Origin: Drosophila persimilis
Taxonomy: Eukaryota; Arthropoda; Insecta; Diptera; Drosophilidae
DNA: 64,000 nt
Assembly: GCF_003286085.1 (NCBI RefSeq)
Contig: NW_020825298.1
Coordinates: 13,392,001-13,456,000, forward strand
Direction of reading: 5' to 3'
Position 1 is the stretch's first letter. Each line of letters begins with the position of its first letter. Under the pieces are notes generated by a model. That model made no database searches and was not told the DNA's origin. It saw nothing but the letters and a program-made list of their open reading frames with translations. Positions 1-11,836 of this stretch are shown in pieces. Position numbers and translations under genes: made by a program.

Positions 1-3000
1 AACATCAGATTCTGAATCGTGCGAAGAAAATTACAACGAAGACTCAACAAAAAATGGAAATCCGTCTATTGAATTGATTGATTATGAACTCAACCTTGAA
101 ATTTTTAACGTTTTAGAGGAACGAAAACAATATTTAATCAGTAAAATAAAGCCATATTCGGTTTCTGGCGAACAACATCACACATCACACCAGCAAATTA
201 AGACTTACATAGATTATAATAATGCACAGCTAATAGCGCAATATTTAGCTACTAAACGGCCCTTTAGTCAGTCATTTGATGGATGCTTAAAGAAAATTAT
301 TTTAGTCGTTAAGTGAGTATATCGAGTGAGTTCTATGCTCATCAGTTTTTAATCATTTGAATTTTGAACAGTGAACCGTCCATAGCAGTAAGGACACGTG
401 CAATGAAATGTCTCGCTAACATTGTGGAGGTGGATCCATTGGTACTGAAACGAAAAGATATGCAAATGGGTGTTAACCAGAAATTCTTAGATACTGCTAT
501 CTCAGTACGCGAAGCTGCTGTAGATTTGGTTGGAAAATTCGTACTCAGCAATCAAGAATTAATTGATCAGTATTACGATATGCTATCGACTCGAATATTG
601 GTGAGATGTGTAGAATATAAGAACAAATTTGTATTCGCGGGTCCGGGTTTCACTTACTTTTGTGTTTTCGTTTTTAACCAAAAACGGTCCAAAAGGTTTT
701 TCCCGGAGTCCGGCCGAATATGAGTGTAATAAAAGCAATTATATATTTTTAGAGCCTGCATGCCACTTGAATCTTATCGGTTATCAAATCTAATCAAAAT
801 TGGAACGATTCTAATCTGTATCATAACAAATAATTTAACATCATTAATTTGTTTTTTACATTCTGTTTTAGGATACTGGAGTCTCCGTGAGAAAAAGAGT
901 TATCAAAATATTGCGTGATATTTGTATTGAATATCCAGACTTTGAGAAAATTCCCGAAATTTGTGTTAAAATGATACGACGCGTTAACGATGAGGAAGGA
1001 ATTCAAAAGCTTGTTACCGAGGTTTTTATGAAAATGTGGTTCACACCGTGTATGAAAAATGACAAAGTAAGTAAACAATATTCAGATTTAATAAATGTGT
1101 AACTGTTATAACGCTTTCTGTGTATATATTTATAATTAGCACGGCATACAACGGAAAATTAATCAGATTATAGACGTGGTAAATACAGCCCATGACACTG
1201 GAACTATATGGTTAGAGGGACTTTTAATGAGTGTAAGTACTATTTGTAATTAAAATATCGCAAAAACTCACATAACATTTTTCTTTTAGATTTTCAAACC
1301 GAAAGATAACATGCTAAAGAACGACGGAAGTATCCAAGAAGCTGTGAAAAAAAATACTGAGCCACCTCAAGAAATAGTGCTGGCATGTCAGCAATTAGCT
1401 GATGGGCTTATAGACCGGCTGATTGAATTAGAAGACACTGATAATGCGCGAATGCTCGGTTGCATAACTACACTGCATTTGCTAGCAAAAGTGCGACCAC
1501 AGCTCCTGGTTCGGCATGCAATGACTATTGAGCCTTATCTAAATATTAAATGTCATTCAGCCACAGCTGCAAAATTCATATGTGCTGTTGCAGATATTCT
1601 CGAGAAGGTGGTGCCCCTTGTTAATAACGCTAGCGAGTCTTTTTTGGCTTCTTTGGAAGAGCATTTAATGCTCTTGGTTGTTTCGCGGAACCAAGCAGAA
1701 GTAACCAGTTGTGTATCCTGTTTGGGCGCACTCGTCAATAAGATTACAAAGAACTATAAATTGATCCGCGATTGTTTTCAAAAGTATGTATTTCCATTTC
1801 CAAAATGTATTTCATTAATAGTAATTGGTACACTCCGTACTGCCATATTAGTGTATAAGTATGTTAAAAGCAAACAACAAGCCAAACAACATAAGCTGTT
1901 AAACGTTAAAGTTAAAACTAAATCTATTCCAGAGAATCTACCACTACTTTTTAACCATTTTGCATTTGTATACTTATGGGGTAGACAATCAGACTAGCCG
2001 GCATCAAGCCAATTTAGGTATTTCCGTCTGCACGTCTTATATGACAGCCTAGTTCTCGGAGACCAAAAGAGATAATATAACCGAAATGCTGGTATAGTTT
2101 ATATCATTCTTTATCACTTTTATTTGAAATTATTGACCCACTCCAATAACGAAATTCTGTATCATCTGATCGGGTCTTTTCTGTCTGTTTTTTCAAAGTG
2201 TCTGTAAATAAGGGTTTTTTCTTTCGGACACCCCGAAAGTTTCAACAGTAATTAGCGAGAACTGGCTATAGTAATGATCAGATGTGACATTGTTTATGAT
2301 TCTCTTTGATTGCAACAGACAGTTGCAATTTTTACGATTGAGTACCGTTTTTTTAATATGTAACTGACTGTGCAATAGTACATATAGTCTTATATAACCA
2401 CTTTTATTTGTTTTTAGGTTCTATCGCGTTCTTGATGTTTCTCGTAATCAAGTGGTTCAAAAAAACTGCAGTGCAGATAATATTTACACGCCTAGCTTTC
2501 GACGCAGCCTTTTTACGATTGGCATCCTAATGCGATACTTTGATTTTAAGTCACCTATTGCCTTAGGTAAGTGAAATTTTGGATTTAATTGTGATTAAAT
2601 CGAATCATATGTTTGTAATCATATTTTTAATTTTCAGGTGAAACAAATGGGGGCCTTCCGGCATCGATATGTGATGATGTGTTTGAGTGCTTGATGTTCT
2701 TTTGTCGTTGCTCAAATCAAGAAATTCGAAAGCAAGCTCTGATTTCACTTGGTTCTTTTTGTGTTCTGAACGATGATTACCTAACACGATCTGAGCTTAA
2801 ACAGTTTTACTGTGATTTGTTAAACTCCACCACAAGCGATGGTGGCATAAAAATAATATGTATGCGTAATATTTGGATATACTTAACAGAATCTGAGATG
2901 TTTATGCACAATAAGGAAAAAGAATGTTAGTACAGTCTGTTTTGGATTTCTGTTTTATAGTACCTAAATGTACATTCATAATTTCTAGGGGAAAAACAAT

Positions 3001-4655
3001 CAAAGCACGAAGACCTCAAGGAAATGAATGACGTGTCGTCAGGCATGTCAAGTCGGATAATTCAGCTCTATTTAGAAGAAATCCTCAACTGTTTTCTTAA
3101 TCGGGATGATACGGTTCGACTGTGGGCTGTTAAAGTAGTACATATTGTTCTGCGCCAAGGCCTAGTTCATCCTGTTAGAATGGTTCCATATTTAATATGC
3201 TTAAGTACCGACCCCAAGGTAGAGGTGCGTATCTATTCGTTCATTTTGAAAATGAAAATCTAAAAATGCGTTTGATTTTTTCAGTCGGCCCATAGAGCTG
3301 ATGCCTTATTAAAAGACATCGATAAAACCTATTCTGGCTTCGTAAATATGAAGGTTCAATTTGGATTACAACTTTGCTTTAAGTTACAGCAAATCTTGCA
3401 AATAAACAGCCGGGGAAACGTTGAAATCATTCGAGGTTATGCGTGAGTATTTAAATAATTCATATTAATCAGTTTATCAATATATTATTATTTTGTTTTT
3501 AGAAAACGAGGACCAGAACACGTGACTACGGCATTAAATGACTTTCTGTATACTTTACTTCGGTCCACAAAGCCACAGAGACGTGCACTGGTTCAGACTG
3601 TTACAAAACAGTTTGATGATCAGAAAACATCTCTTCAGCAAATGCTGTATATAGCCGATAATCTAGCATACTTTCCGTATGTAGTTCAAGATGAGCCTTT
3701 ATATCTGATACATCAAATAGACTTGCTGATTTCAATGGCTGGAACACATCTACTTGCCACATTTAAGGAACATTTGAATCCAAATGACAAGGAGGGAGAT
3801 GCATTAGAGGATGATGATGACGTGGAGGATCCTCAAGTTTTGTTTAATCGTTTGCCAGAAGACATGACCGAGATAAAAAAATGTATTACATCCGCCGAAG
3901 CGTGCATGCTCCTTTTAATACTGAAAGATCATTTAAAGGACATGTATGGTCTCACAGATGGTAAAATTTCAAGATATTCGCCTTCCGAGCAAAAAATGTA
4001 TGAAAAGGCGATTACACGTAGAGGCGTCAACGACTTCAACCCTAAAACAACAATTGATTTAATTAAGAAACAGAAGTCACAGCAGCTTTCAAACTCAGAA
4101 CCTGATTGTTCCTCAAGACCACTTACTAACGATGAAAAACTAGACCTTGTCGTCAAGTACCTGGATGTAAGTAACTTGTCGTACGCTATATACAATATAT
4201 ATATAACAATTTTATTTTTAGTTCAAGCAACTTATGCTAAAGCTGGATCCAGAGGACGGAGATTCAGATGGGGATGAACTGCGAGAAAAATCAAACTTAA
4301 ATAACTCGTCCGTTTCTGATGGTCTAATTTACTTAAACTCTTCAAAAGGTTCTAAACCACCAAATGATGACAGCAGCTTTTGTTCGACACCAAATGTAAG
4401 CAATGTGCAATCATCAACAATACCTGCGACTTCAACGGATGTAAGTGTTTATATGAAATTTTTTATTGGTTCAAACTCTGCATTATAATGTGCACGTTGA
4501 TTTAGGAAGGTACACCGAGGTCTCGAATCGTGAAATCATCAATTTTTCCTACAAAACCTAGTGGTCGTAAGCAATACATAGCACGAAATAAGCGAAAACG
4601 GCGCAAGATAATGTCGTCTGACGACGATGAAGTCAGTGATGAGGAATATGCGTGA
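1..4655 (+). CDS. Nipped-B: Nipped-B (Scc2/NIPBL cohesin loader), 3' part of the gene
   Basis: This is the C-terminal half of the HEAT-repeat cohesin loader, which with Mau-2 loads cohesin on chromatin and supports long-range enhancer action in the nucleus. The 5' part lies outside the window; the frame is open from base 2. Exons that join in phase are: ?-312, 372-600, 872-1066, 1140-1232, 1290-1783, 2418-2566, 2638-2925, 2989-3224, 3285-3442, 3503-4166, 4222-4440 and 4506-4651 running on to the TGA at 4653-4655. Each join has GT..AG ends. Conserved stretches include SVRKRVIKILRDICIEYPDF (from about 884), FRRSLFTIGILMRYFDFKSP (from about 2499) and MSGRT-free HEAT helices around QQMLYIADNLAYFPYVVQDE (from about 3636). 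An acidic patch (EDDDDVEDPQ) follows at about 3807, and the tail is basic then acidic (RNKRKRRKIMSSDDDE). The last donor site overlaps the stop codon, so a longer C-terminus is possible. Identification is firm; the exact C-terminus is not. Confidence 0.94.
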
Positions 4656-5167
4656 GCTTGATCCTTTCTGGTTTTCTTGTATATGGTTTAGCAACTAATA
4701 ACAACTCGTTTTGGTATACTTATTTATTACTCTATAAATAAAAATATACTATTTTCATGGGCGTTGTGTTCTTCACAAGAAACCTATAATATTACATGTA
4801 CAAAAATTAATAAATGTTTATTTACAAAATAATTTTATCTGTAGGCAATTCAAATATTCGATAGAGTTAATTCCGAATAATTAACTGTTATGAATACATG
4901 TTCAGAATCTAAAACTCTAAGGTTTTAATAAATATTTACACCTACGAAAATAATATTTTCATTTAATAGAGTTCGTTAACTAAATTCCGTATTCTTTAGA
5001 AATTACCTCTAAGTTTAAACTTAATTTATTAAGAACAAAAAAAGTAAATAATTGTATAATAAGATATAGAAAATATAAATATGTAAATTTCGTAAACATA
5101 AAGATTTTGTAATCTTACTAATAAACCAAGTACAACCAATTTAGTTCCCTTTTCGTTTTCTATTTAG
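4656..5167 (+). terminator. AT-rich 3' region with poly(A) signal of the short Nipped-B form
   Basis: The stretch is very AT-rich. The first AATAAA is at 4737-4742, about 85 bases after the TGA at 4653-4655, which fits a 3' end for the short form. Further AATAAA-like words follow at about 4809, 4927 and 5120. If the donor at 4652 is used instead, the whole stretch is an intron ending in TCTATTTAG at 5159-5167. I see no other gene. Confidence 0.55.
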
Positions 5168-5591
5168 CGGTCCGGCCATATCGTTGCTCGTAGAAGAGTG
5201 CATACAGAAATATCCGGAGAGTCAAGTCAGTTCGGAATATTTGTACAAACTTGTTTCAGTGCTAAAAGCAACAAAATCGAGATACGAACCGCTTGAGTGC
5301 ATAAATACAGCACAAACGTATGTAGGTGTTCTGCTTGATTGCTTTGCATTTTCCGCCTTTGCTTTCGACGTCTTTGTAGGTGTAGTGCAAACATACATTC
5401 TTTCATCATCGCTTTCGCTTTTGCTTCGGGACAAGCTTAAGATCTGTCCTATCGTTAGAATGGCGCAACCAGCTCTAATACAAAAAAATTAAGTACCTGC
5501 ACTTTTTACGACGTAATTATTTCACAGGTTAATACATTACCGACATCGTCATCCCTCCTGCGCCATGCTTTACCTCATCAGCACCGAGTAA
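5168..5591 (+). CDS. Possible alternative 3' exons of Nipped-B
   Basis: A pyrimidine-rich acceptor ends at 5167. Joining base 4651 to 5168 keeps the frame (TAT GC|C GGT) and gives a coding-like exon 5168-5317, with residues AGPAISLLVEECIQKYPESQ at its start and a lysine-rich amphipathic stretch after. A GTATGT donor follows at 5318. The next acceptor, TTTCACAG, ends at 5527; joining there reads about 21 residues to a TAA at 5589-5591. There is no ATG to start an independent gene. The residues do not resemble the known NIPBL C-terminus, so this could also be a piece of another gene or chance. The first exon is more convincing than the second. Confidence 0.4.
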
Positions 5592-5746
5592 GTTTTCCTT
5601 GTTTCTCCCTATCCAACTTTTCTTTGTTCTTGGCTCTAATTCTTTTTGTTTTATTACCTCCAGCTCTAACTGTTGAGAACATCGACAACAAGGACTTTGA
5701 CTTTGGCAACCAAGGGAGTGGCTACGCGTTCCAGTCTTGTATCTAA
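5528..5746 (+). other. 73-codon open frame without a start codon
   Basis: In the frame beginning right after the acceptor at 5527 there is no stop until TAA at 5744-5746. The open frame runs through a segment (5588-5672) that could itself be read as an intron, from GTAAGT to CTCCAG. Its last 25 codons read as ordinary soluble protein, including VENIDNKDFDFGNQGSGYAF. It has no ATG near its start, and this frame does not match the phase of exon 5168-5317. It may be an alternative terminal exon or chance. Between 5747 and 5980 I see nothing except degenerate satellite-like words (CCAGATCGGC at about 5929). Confidence 0.2.
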
Positions 5747-5980
5747 ATAGATCTCGTTGTTGTTGGTGTAAAGATAGATACAAAGTTTTTCCACTTGTTT
5801 ATCTATTTATATTAAGCTAAGTTTTGATGAATAAAAATCATCCATGCAAAGAATCGGGAAAATATTAGTTTGAGTCGTTACCAAAGGATCAAGGATATTT
5901 TTCCAATTGCAGGAAGCTATGGAACAGCCAGATCGGCCCACACGGACAAAACAGGATATATGACTGGATAAAATAGCTGA

Positions 5981-8900
5981 CAGGACTCTCCCCATCACGA
6001 AAAGACATGCCGCGTCACGATCGGCTGCTGTATAGCTGAGATTTAGCTTACAGAAAAAAACCAGTATTTTAATGATATGCAAATCGAAATCTTCGGTAGG
6101 CTATATCTCAGCTAAATGTGGCCAGATCGGCGAAGGACAACTCTCGCAGAATCGTGAGGACCCAGCCTGTCGATTGGCATCAAAATCTCGACCTCGAAAA
6201 TGAGGCCGATTTTTGACAAATTCAATGATGTAACCATCATGATTTTTTTGCGAAAATCGTGACGGAATGGATGTCCTTTTTTTCGATGGCAGTCGATTGG
6301 CAGGACTCTCCCCATCACGAAAAGACATGCCGCGCCACGATCGGGTGCTGTGTGGCCGAGCTATAGCTTACAGAAAAAAACCAGTATTTTAATGATATGC
6401 AAATCCAAATCTTCGGTAGGCTATATCTCAGCTAAATGGGGCCAGATCGGCGAAGGACCAACTCTCGCAGAATCGTGAGGACCCAGCCTGTCGATTGGCA
6501 TCAAAATCTCGACCTCGAAAATGAGGCCGATTTTTGACAAATTCAATGATGTAACCATCATGATTTTTTGCGAAAATCGTGACGGAATGGATGTCCTTTT
6601 TTTCGATGGCAGTCGATTGGCAGGACTCTCCCCATCACGAAAAGACATGCCGCGCCACGATCGGCTGCTGTATAGCTGAGATTTAGCTTACAGAAAAAAA
6701 CCAGTATTTTAATGATATGCAAATCCAAATCTTCGGTAGGCTATATCTCAGCTAAATGGGGCCAGATCGGCGAAGGACCAACTCTCGCAGAATCGTGAGG
6801 ACCCAGCCTGTCGATTGGCATCAAAATCTCGACCTCGAAAATGAGGCCGATTTTTGACAAATTCAATGATGTAACCATCATGATTTTTTTGCGAAAATCG
6901 TGACGGAATGGATGTCCTTTTTTTCGATGGCAGTCGATTGGCAGGACTCTCCCCATCACGAAAAGACATGCCGCGCCACGATCGGGTGCTGTGTGGCCGA
7001 GCTATAGCTTACAGAAAAAAAACAGTATTTTAATGATATGCAAATCCAAATCTTCGGAATGCTATATCTCAGCTAAATGGGGCCAGATCGGCGAAGGACC
7101 AACTCTCGCAGAATCGTGAGGACCCAGCCTGTCGATTGGCATCAAAATCTCGACCTCGAAAATGAGGCCGATTTTTGACAAATTCAATGATGTAACCATC
7201 ATGATTTTTTGCGAAAATCGTGACGGAATGGATGTCCTTTTTTTCGATGGCAGTCGATTGGCAGGACTCTCCCCATCACGAAAAGACATGCCGCGCCACG
7301 ATCGGGTGCTGTGTGGCCGAGCTATAGCTTACAGAAAAAAAACAGTATTTTAATGATATGCAAATCCAAATCTTCGGAATGCTATATCTCAGCTAAATGG
7401 GGCCAGATCGGCGAAGGACCAACTCTCGCAGAATCGTGAGGACCCAGCCTGTCGATTGGCATCAAAATCTCGACCTCGAAAATGAGGCCGATTTTTGACA
7501 AATTCAATGATGTAACCATCATGATTTTTTGCGAAAATCGTGACGGAATGGATGTCCTTTTTTTCGATGGCAGTCGATTGGCAGGACTCTCCCCATCACG
7601 AAAAGACATGCCGCGCCACGATCGGGTGCTGTGTGGCCGAGCTATAGCTTACAGAAAAAAACCAGTATTTTAATGATATGCAAATCCAAATCTTCGGTAG
7701 GCTATATCTCAGCTAAATGGGGCCAGATCGGCGAAGGACCAACTCTCGCAGAATCGTGAGGACCCAGCCTGTCGATTGGCATCAAAATCTCGACCTCGAA
7801 AATGAGGCCGATTTTTGACAAATTCAATGATGTAACCATCATGATTTTTTGCGAAAATCGTGACGGAATGGATGTCCTTTTTTTCGATGGCAGTCGATTG
7901 GCAGGACTCTCCCCATCACGAAAAGACATGCCGCGCCACGATCGGCTGCTGTATAGCTGAGATTTAGCTTACAGAAAAAAACCAGTATTTTAATGATATG
8001 CAAATCCAAATCTTCGGTAGGCTATATCTCAGCTAAATGGGGCCAGATCGGCGAAGGACCAACTCTCGCAGAATCGTGAGGACCCAGCCTGTCGATTGGC
8101 ATCAAAATCTCGACCTCGAAAATGAGGCCGATTTTTGACAAATTCAATGATGTAACCATCATGATTTTTTGCGAAAATCGTGACGGAATGGATGTTCTTT
8201 TTTTCGATGGCAGTCGATTGGCAGGACTCTCCCCATCACGAAAAGACATGCCGCGCCACGATCGGGTGCTGTGTGGCCGAGCTATAGCTTACAGAAAAAA
8301 AACAGTATTTTAATGATATGCAAATCCAAATCTTCGGAATGCTATATCTCAGCTAAATGGGGCCAGATCGGCGAAGGACCAACTCTCGCAGAATCGTGAG
8401 GACCCAGCCTGTCGATTGGCATCAAAATCTCGACCTCGAAAATGAGGCCGATTTTTGACAAATTCAATGATGTAACCATCATGATTTTTTGCGAAAATCG
8501 TGACGGAATGGATGTCCTTTTTTTCGATGGCAGTCGATTGGCAGGACTCTCCCCATCACGAAAAGACATGCCGCGCCACGATCGGGTGCTGTGTGGCCGA
8601 GCTATAGCTTACAGAAAAAAACCAGTATTTTAATGATATGCAAATCGAAGTCTTCGGAATGCTATATCTCAGCTAAATGGCAGGACTCTCCCCATCACGA
8701 AAAGACATGCCGCGCCACGATCGGGTGCTGTGTGGCCGAGCTATAGCTTACAGAAAAAAACCAGTATTTTAATGATATGCAAATCGAAGTCTTCGGAATG
8801 CTATATCTCAGCTAAATGGCAGGACTCTCCCCATCACGAAAAGACATGCCGCGCCACGATCGGGTGCTGTGTGGCCGAGCTATAGCTTACAGAAAAAAAC

Positions 8901-10570
8901 CAGTATTTTAATGATATGCAAATCGAAGTCTTCGGAATGCTATATCTCAGCTAAATGGCAGGACTCTCCCCATCACGAAAAGACATGCCGCGCCACGATC
9001 GGGTGCTGTGTGGCCGAGCTATAGCTTACAGAAAAAAACCAGTATTTTAATGATATGCAAATCGAAGTCTTCGGAATGCTATATCTCAGCTAAATGGCAG
9101 GACTCTCCCCATCACGAAAAGACATGCCGCGCCACGATCGGGTGCTGTGTGGCCGAGCTATAGCTTACAGAAAAAAACCAGTATTTTAATGATATGCAAA
9201 TCGAAGTCTTCGGAATGCTATATCTCAGCTAAATGGCAGGACTCTCCCCATCACGAAAAGACATGCCGCGCCACGATCGGGTGCTGTGTGGCCGAGCTAT
9301 AGCTTACAGAAAAAAACCAGTATTTTAATGATATGCAAATCGAAGTCTTCGGAATGCTATATCTCAGCTAAATGGCAGGACTCTCCCCATCACGAAAAGA
9401 CATGCCGCGCCACGATCGGGTGCTGTGTGGCCGAGCTATAGCTTACAGAAAAAAACCAGTATTTTAATGATATGCAAATCGAAGTCTTCGGAATGCTATA
9501 TCTCAGCTAAATGGCAGGACTCTCCCCATCACGAAAAGACATGCCGCGCCACGATCGGGTGCTGTGTGGCCGAGCTATAGCTTACAGAAAAAAACCAGTA
9601 TTTTAATGATATGCAAATCGAAGTCTTCGGAATGCTATATCTCAGCTAAATGGGGCCAGATCGGCGAAGGACCAACTCTCGCAGAATCGTGAGGACCCAG
9701 CCTGTCGATTGGCATCAAAATCTCGACCTCGAAAATGAGGCCGATTTTTGACAAATTCAATGATGTAACCATCATAATTTTTTGCGAAAATCGTGACGGA
9801 ATGGATGTCCTTTTTTTCGATGGCAGTCGATTGGCAGGACTCTCCCCATCACGAAAAGACATGCCGCGCCACGATCGGGTGCTGTGTGGCCGAGCTATAG
9901 CTTACAGAAAAAAACCAGTATTTTAATGATATGCAAATCGAAGTCTTCGGAATGCTATATCTCAGCTAAATGGCAGGACTCTCCCCATCACGAAAAGACA
10001 TGCCGCGCCACGATCGGGTGCTGTGTGGCCGAGCTATAGCTTACAGAAAAAAACCAGTATTTTAATGATATGCAAATCGAAGTCTTCGGAATGCTATATC
10101 TCAGCTAAATGGCAGGACTCTCCCCATCACGAAAAGACATGCCGCGCCACGATCGGGTGCTGTGTGGCCGAGCTATAGCTTACAGAAAAAAACCAGTATT
10201 TTAATGATATGCAAATCGAAGTCTTCGGAATGCTATATCTCAGCTAAATGGGGCCAGATCGGCGAAGGACCAACTCTCGCAGAATCGTGAGGACCCAGCC
10301 TGTCGATTGGCATCAAAATCTCGACCTCGAAAATGAGGCCGATTTTTGACAAATTCAATGATGTAACCATCATGATTTTTTGCGAAAATCGTGACGGAAT
10401 GGATGTCCTGTTTTTCGATGGCAGTCGATTGGCAGGACTCTCCCCATCACGAAAAGACATGCCGCGCCACGATCGGGTGCTGTGTGGCCGAGCTATAGCT
10501 TACAGAAAAAAACCAGTATTTTAATGATATGCAAATCGAAATCTTCGGAATGCTATATCTCAGCTAAATG
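5981..10570. repeat. Tandem satellite array with 320-bp and 139-bp monomers
   Basis: The phrase CTATATCTCAGCTAAAT recurs at 6101, 6421, 6741, 7062, 7382, 7702, 8022, 8342, 8662, 8801, 8940, 9079, 9218, 9357, 9496, 9635, 9955, 10094, 10233 and 10553. The spacing is 320 or 321 bp (ten full units) or 139 bp (nine units), preceded by a partial unit from 5981. The short unit equals the long one minus 181 bp, with the join at a shared TGG (AAATGG to GATTGG). Two sequence types alternate: one has CTGCTGTATAGCTGAG, the other GTGCTGTGTGGCCGAG. Units are nearly identical, a sign of recent homogenisation. Open frames of about 63-75 codons on both strands repeat with each unit, but 320 is not a multiple of three and nothing suggests they are genes. 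The monomer family is not one I can name. Confidence 0.95.
8662..9634. repeat. Block of seven short 139-bp satellite units
   Basis: Seven units of exactly 139 bp follow each other here, all of the GTGCTGTGTGGCCGAG type and with GCAAATCGAAGTCTTCGG rather than the CCAAATC form of the left block. Two further short units lie at 9955-10232, between long units at 9635-9954 and 10233-10552. The order is therefore long x8, short x7, long, short x2, long. This is the pattern expected when a deleted monomer is amplified by unequal exchange. Confidence 0.9.
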
Positions 10571-11836
10571 AGTGTCTGAGAACTAGACGTTAAACAAGAC
10601 AGACGGCAGACAACTCACACAGAAAATGCATTTTGCCACCTCTTTTCTGCTGATTCCTCACCTTGCGTCGTAAATGGGAGGGAGATGATAAAAAATATGA
10701 TTTACACACACCAGTTTGAAAAATTAAATATATATACAACTAGTGCTTCTCCTTATTTCTCAACCATGCAACAACAATGTGCCACAGCGAAACGTGGCTG
10801 GGCAGCTGTAACAAAGTCTGAATTTGAACATTCAAACATGCGTCCGAAAAACTAGAATGGACATGGATTTGGATCATCTGTACTTGTGCTTATTGGAAAA
10901 ATTTAATTTTATTTTTGTTTACTCTTTGAATTGAGATATTGAAACTATTAAATGTAAATATACTCATCTTTACAGTTCACTTTTTTAACTCTACGTATTG
11001 TTTAAGCTATGCTCACCCTTAAAAGAGGTCAGCCAATTAGTAACTAAAAAGAAAAACAAACAAGAAAAGGAAGCCTTGTTTCGTCATTCCGTAGCTCTTA
11101 ATACTGTTTCAAACCAATGGCTCCGAAGACTAGTTGCCCAAGTTGGCAGGAAGTTTGTTTGATATTTATACAGCAATCGTAGTTGTAGCAGACTAGTTGT
11201 TGGTGGATTGATACATAACTCTGATATTTTTTATGGGGCTACAATACCATTGTATGCGTTCAAACTTACGGTAATATTTTTATTTAATTTAAATTGTACC
11301 ATACACATTAATTTTTAAAAATTAAAATTCTGACGGCAGTTTTTTTTTTGTTGCATAGTCATATTGAACAGCAAAATAACAGTTACATACATATATAACA
11401 AATTACTCTTTTATCATTCTTGTATGATCTGTGGGTTTAACGCTAAAATTTCAGTACATGTAAATAAATATGAACTCCTAATCATAACTGCAGTATTTGT
11501 ATCTTATGAATTAATGTACAGAGTATGTATTCTACATAATTTTTGTATATTTGGTAACAAGTAGATGAATTTTCTTATTTCACGATTCAATACATTGTAT
11601 GTTATGAAAGTCTATTTACAGTTTAAAATTAGTATACATCAATTTTTTTTCTCTAAAAATGCATATAAAGCTTGTATGATAGTAAAGGTTTAGGTAAGGG
11701 ACTTATACATGGAACATAAGTATGTCGATATTATACATATACCTGTATATGTACGATAATTATAATTATAACTTGGAGCATTTTTTTTACTTTCGGTTGA
11801 TTGAATTTGCTCCATTTCTTATAACATGAATTACTT
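10571..11836. other. Gene-free stretch downstream of the DPR gene
   Basis: The sequence is AT-rich with homopolymer runs. The part nearest 11836 is probably 3' untranslated sequence of the minus-strand DPR gene. I see no coding signal; the open frame at 11364-11564 is low-complexity and has no family resemblance. Confidence 0.5.

Noticed and set aside
600-723. Reading frame continuing past the exon end at 600 in Nipped-B
   Set aside because: A GTGAGA donor at 601 and the in-phase acceptor at 871 give the conserved sequence; the read-through has no similarity to the family.
6101-10524. Repeated open frames of 63-75 codons on both strands of the satellite
   Set aside because: They recur only because the DNA repeats. 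The unit is 320 bp, which shifts frame each time, and the short units lack them. No splice, start-context or protein-family support.
5981-10570. Could the array be a CRISPR locus
   Set aside because: The whole unit is repeated with no unique spacers, and the genome is an insect.
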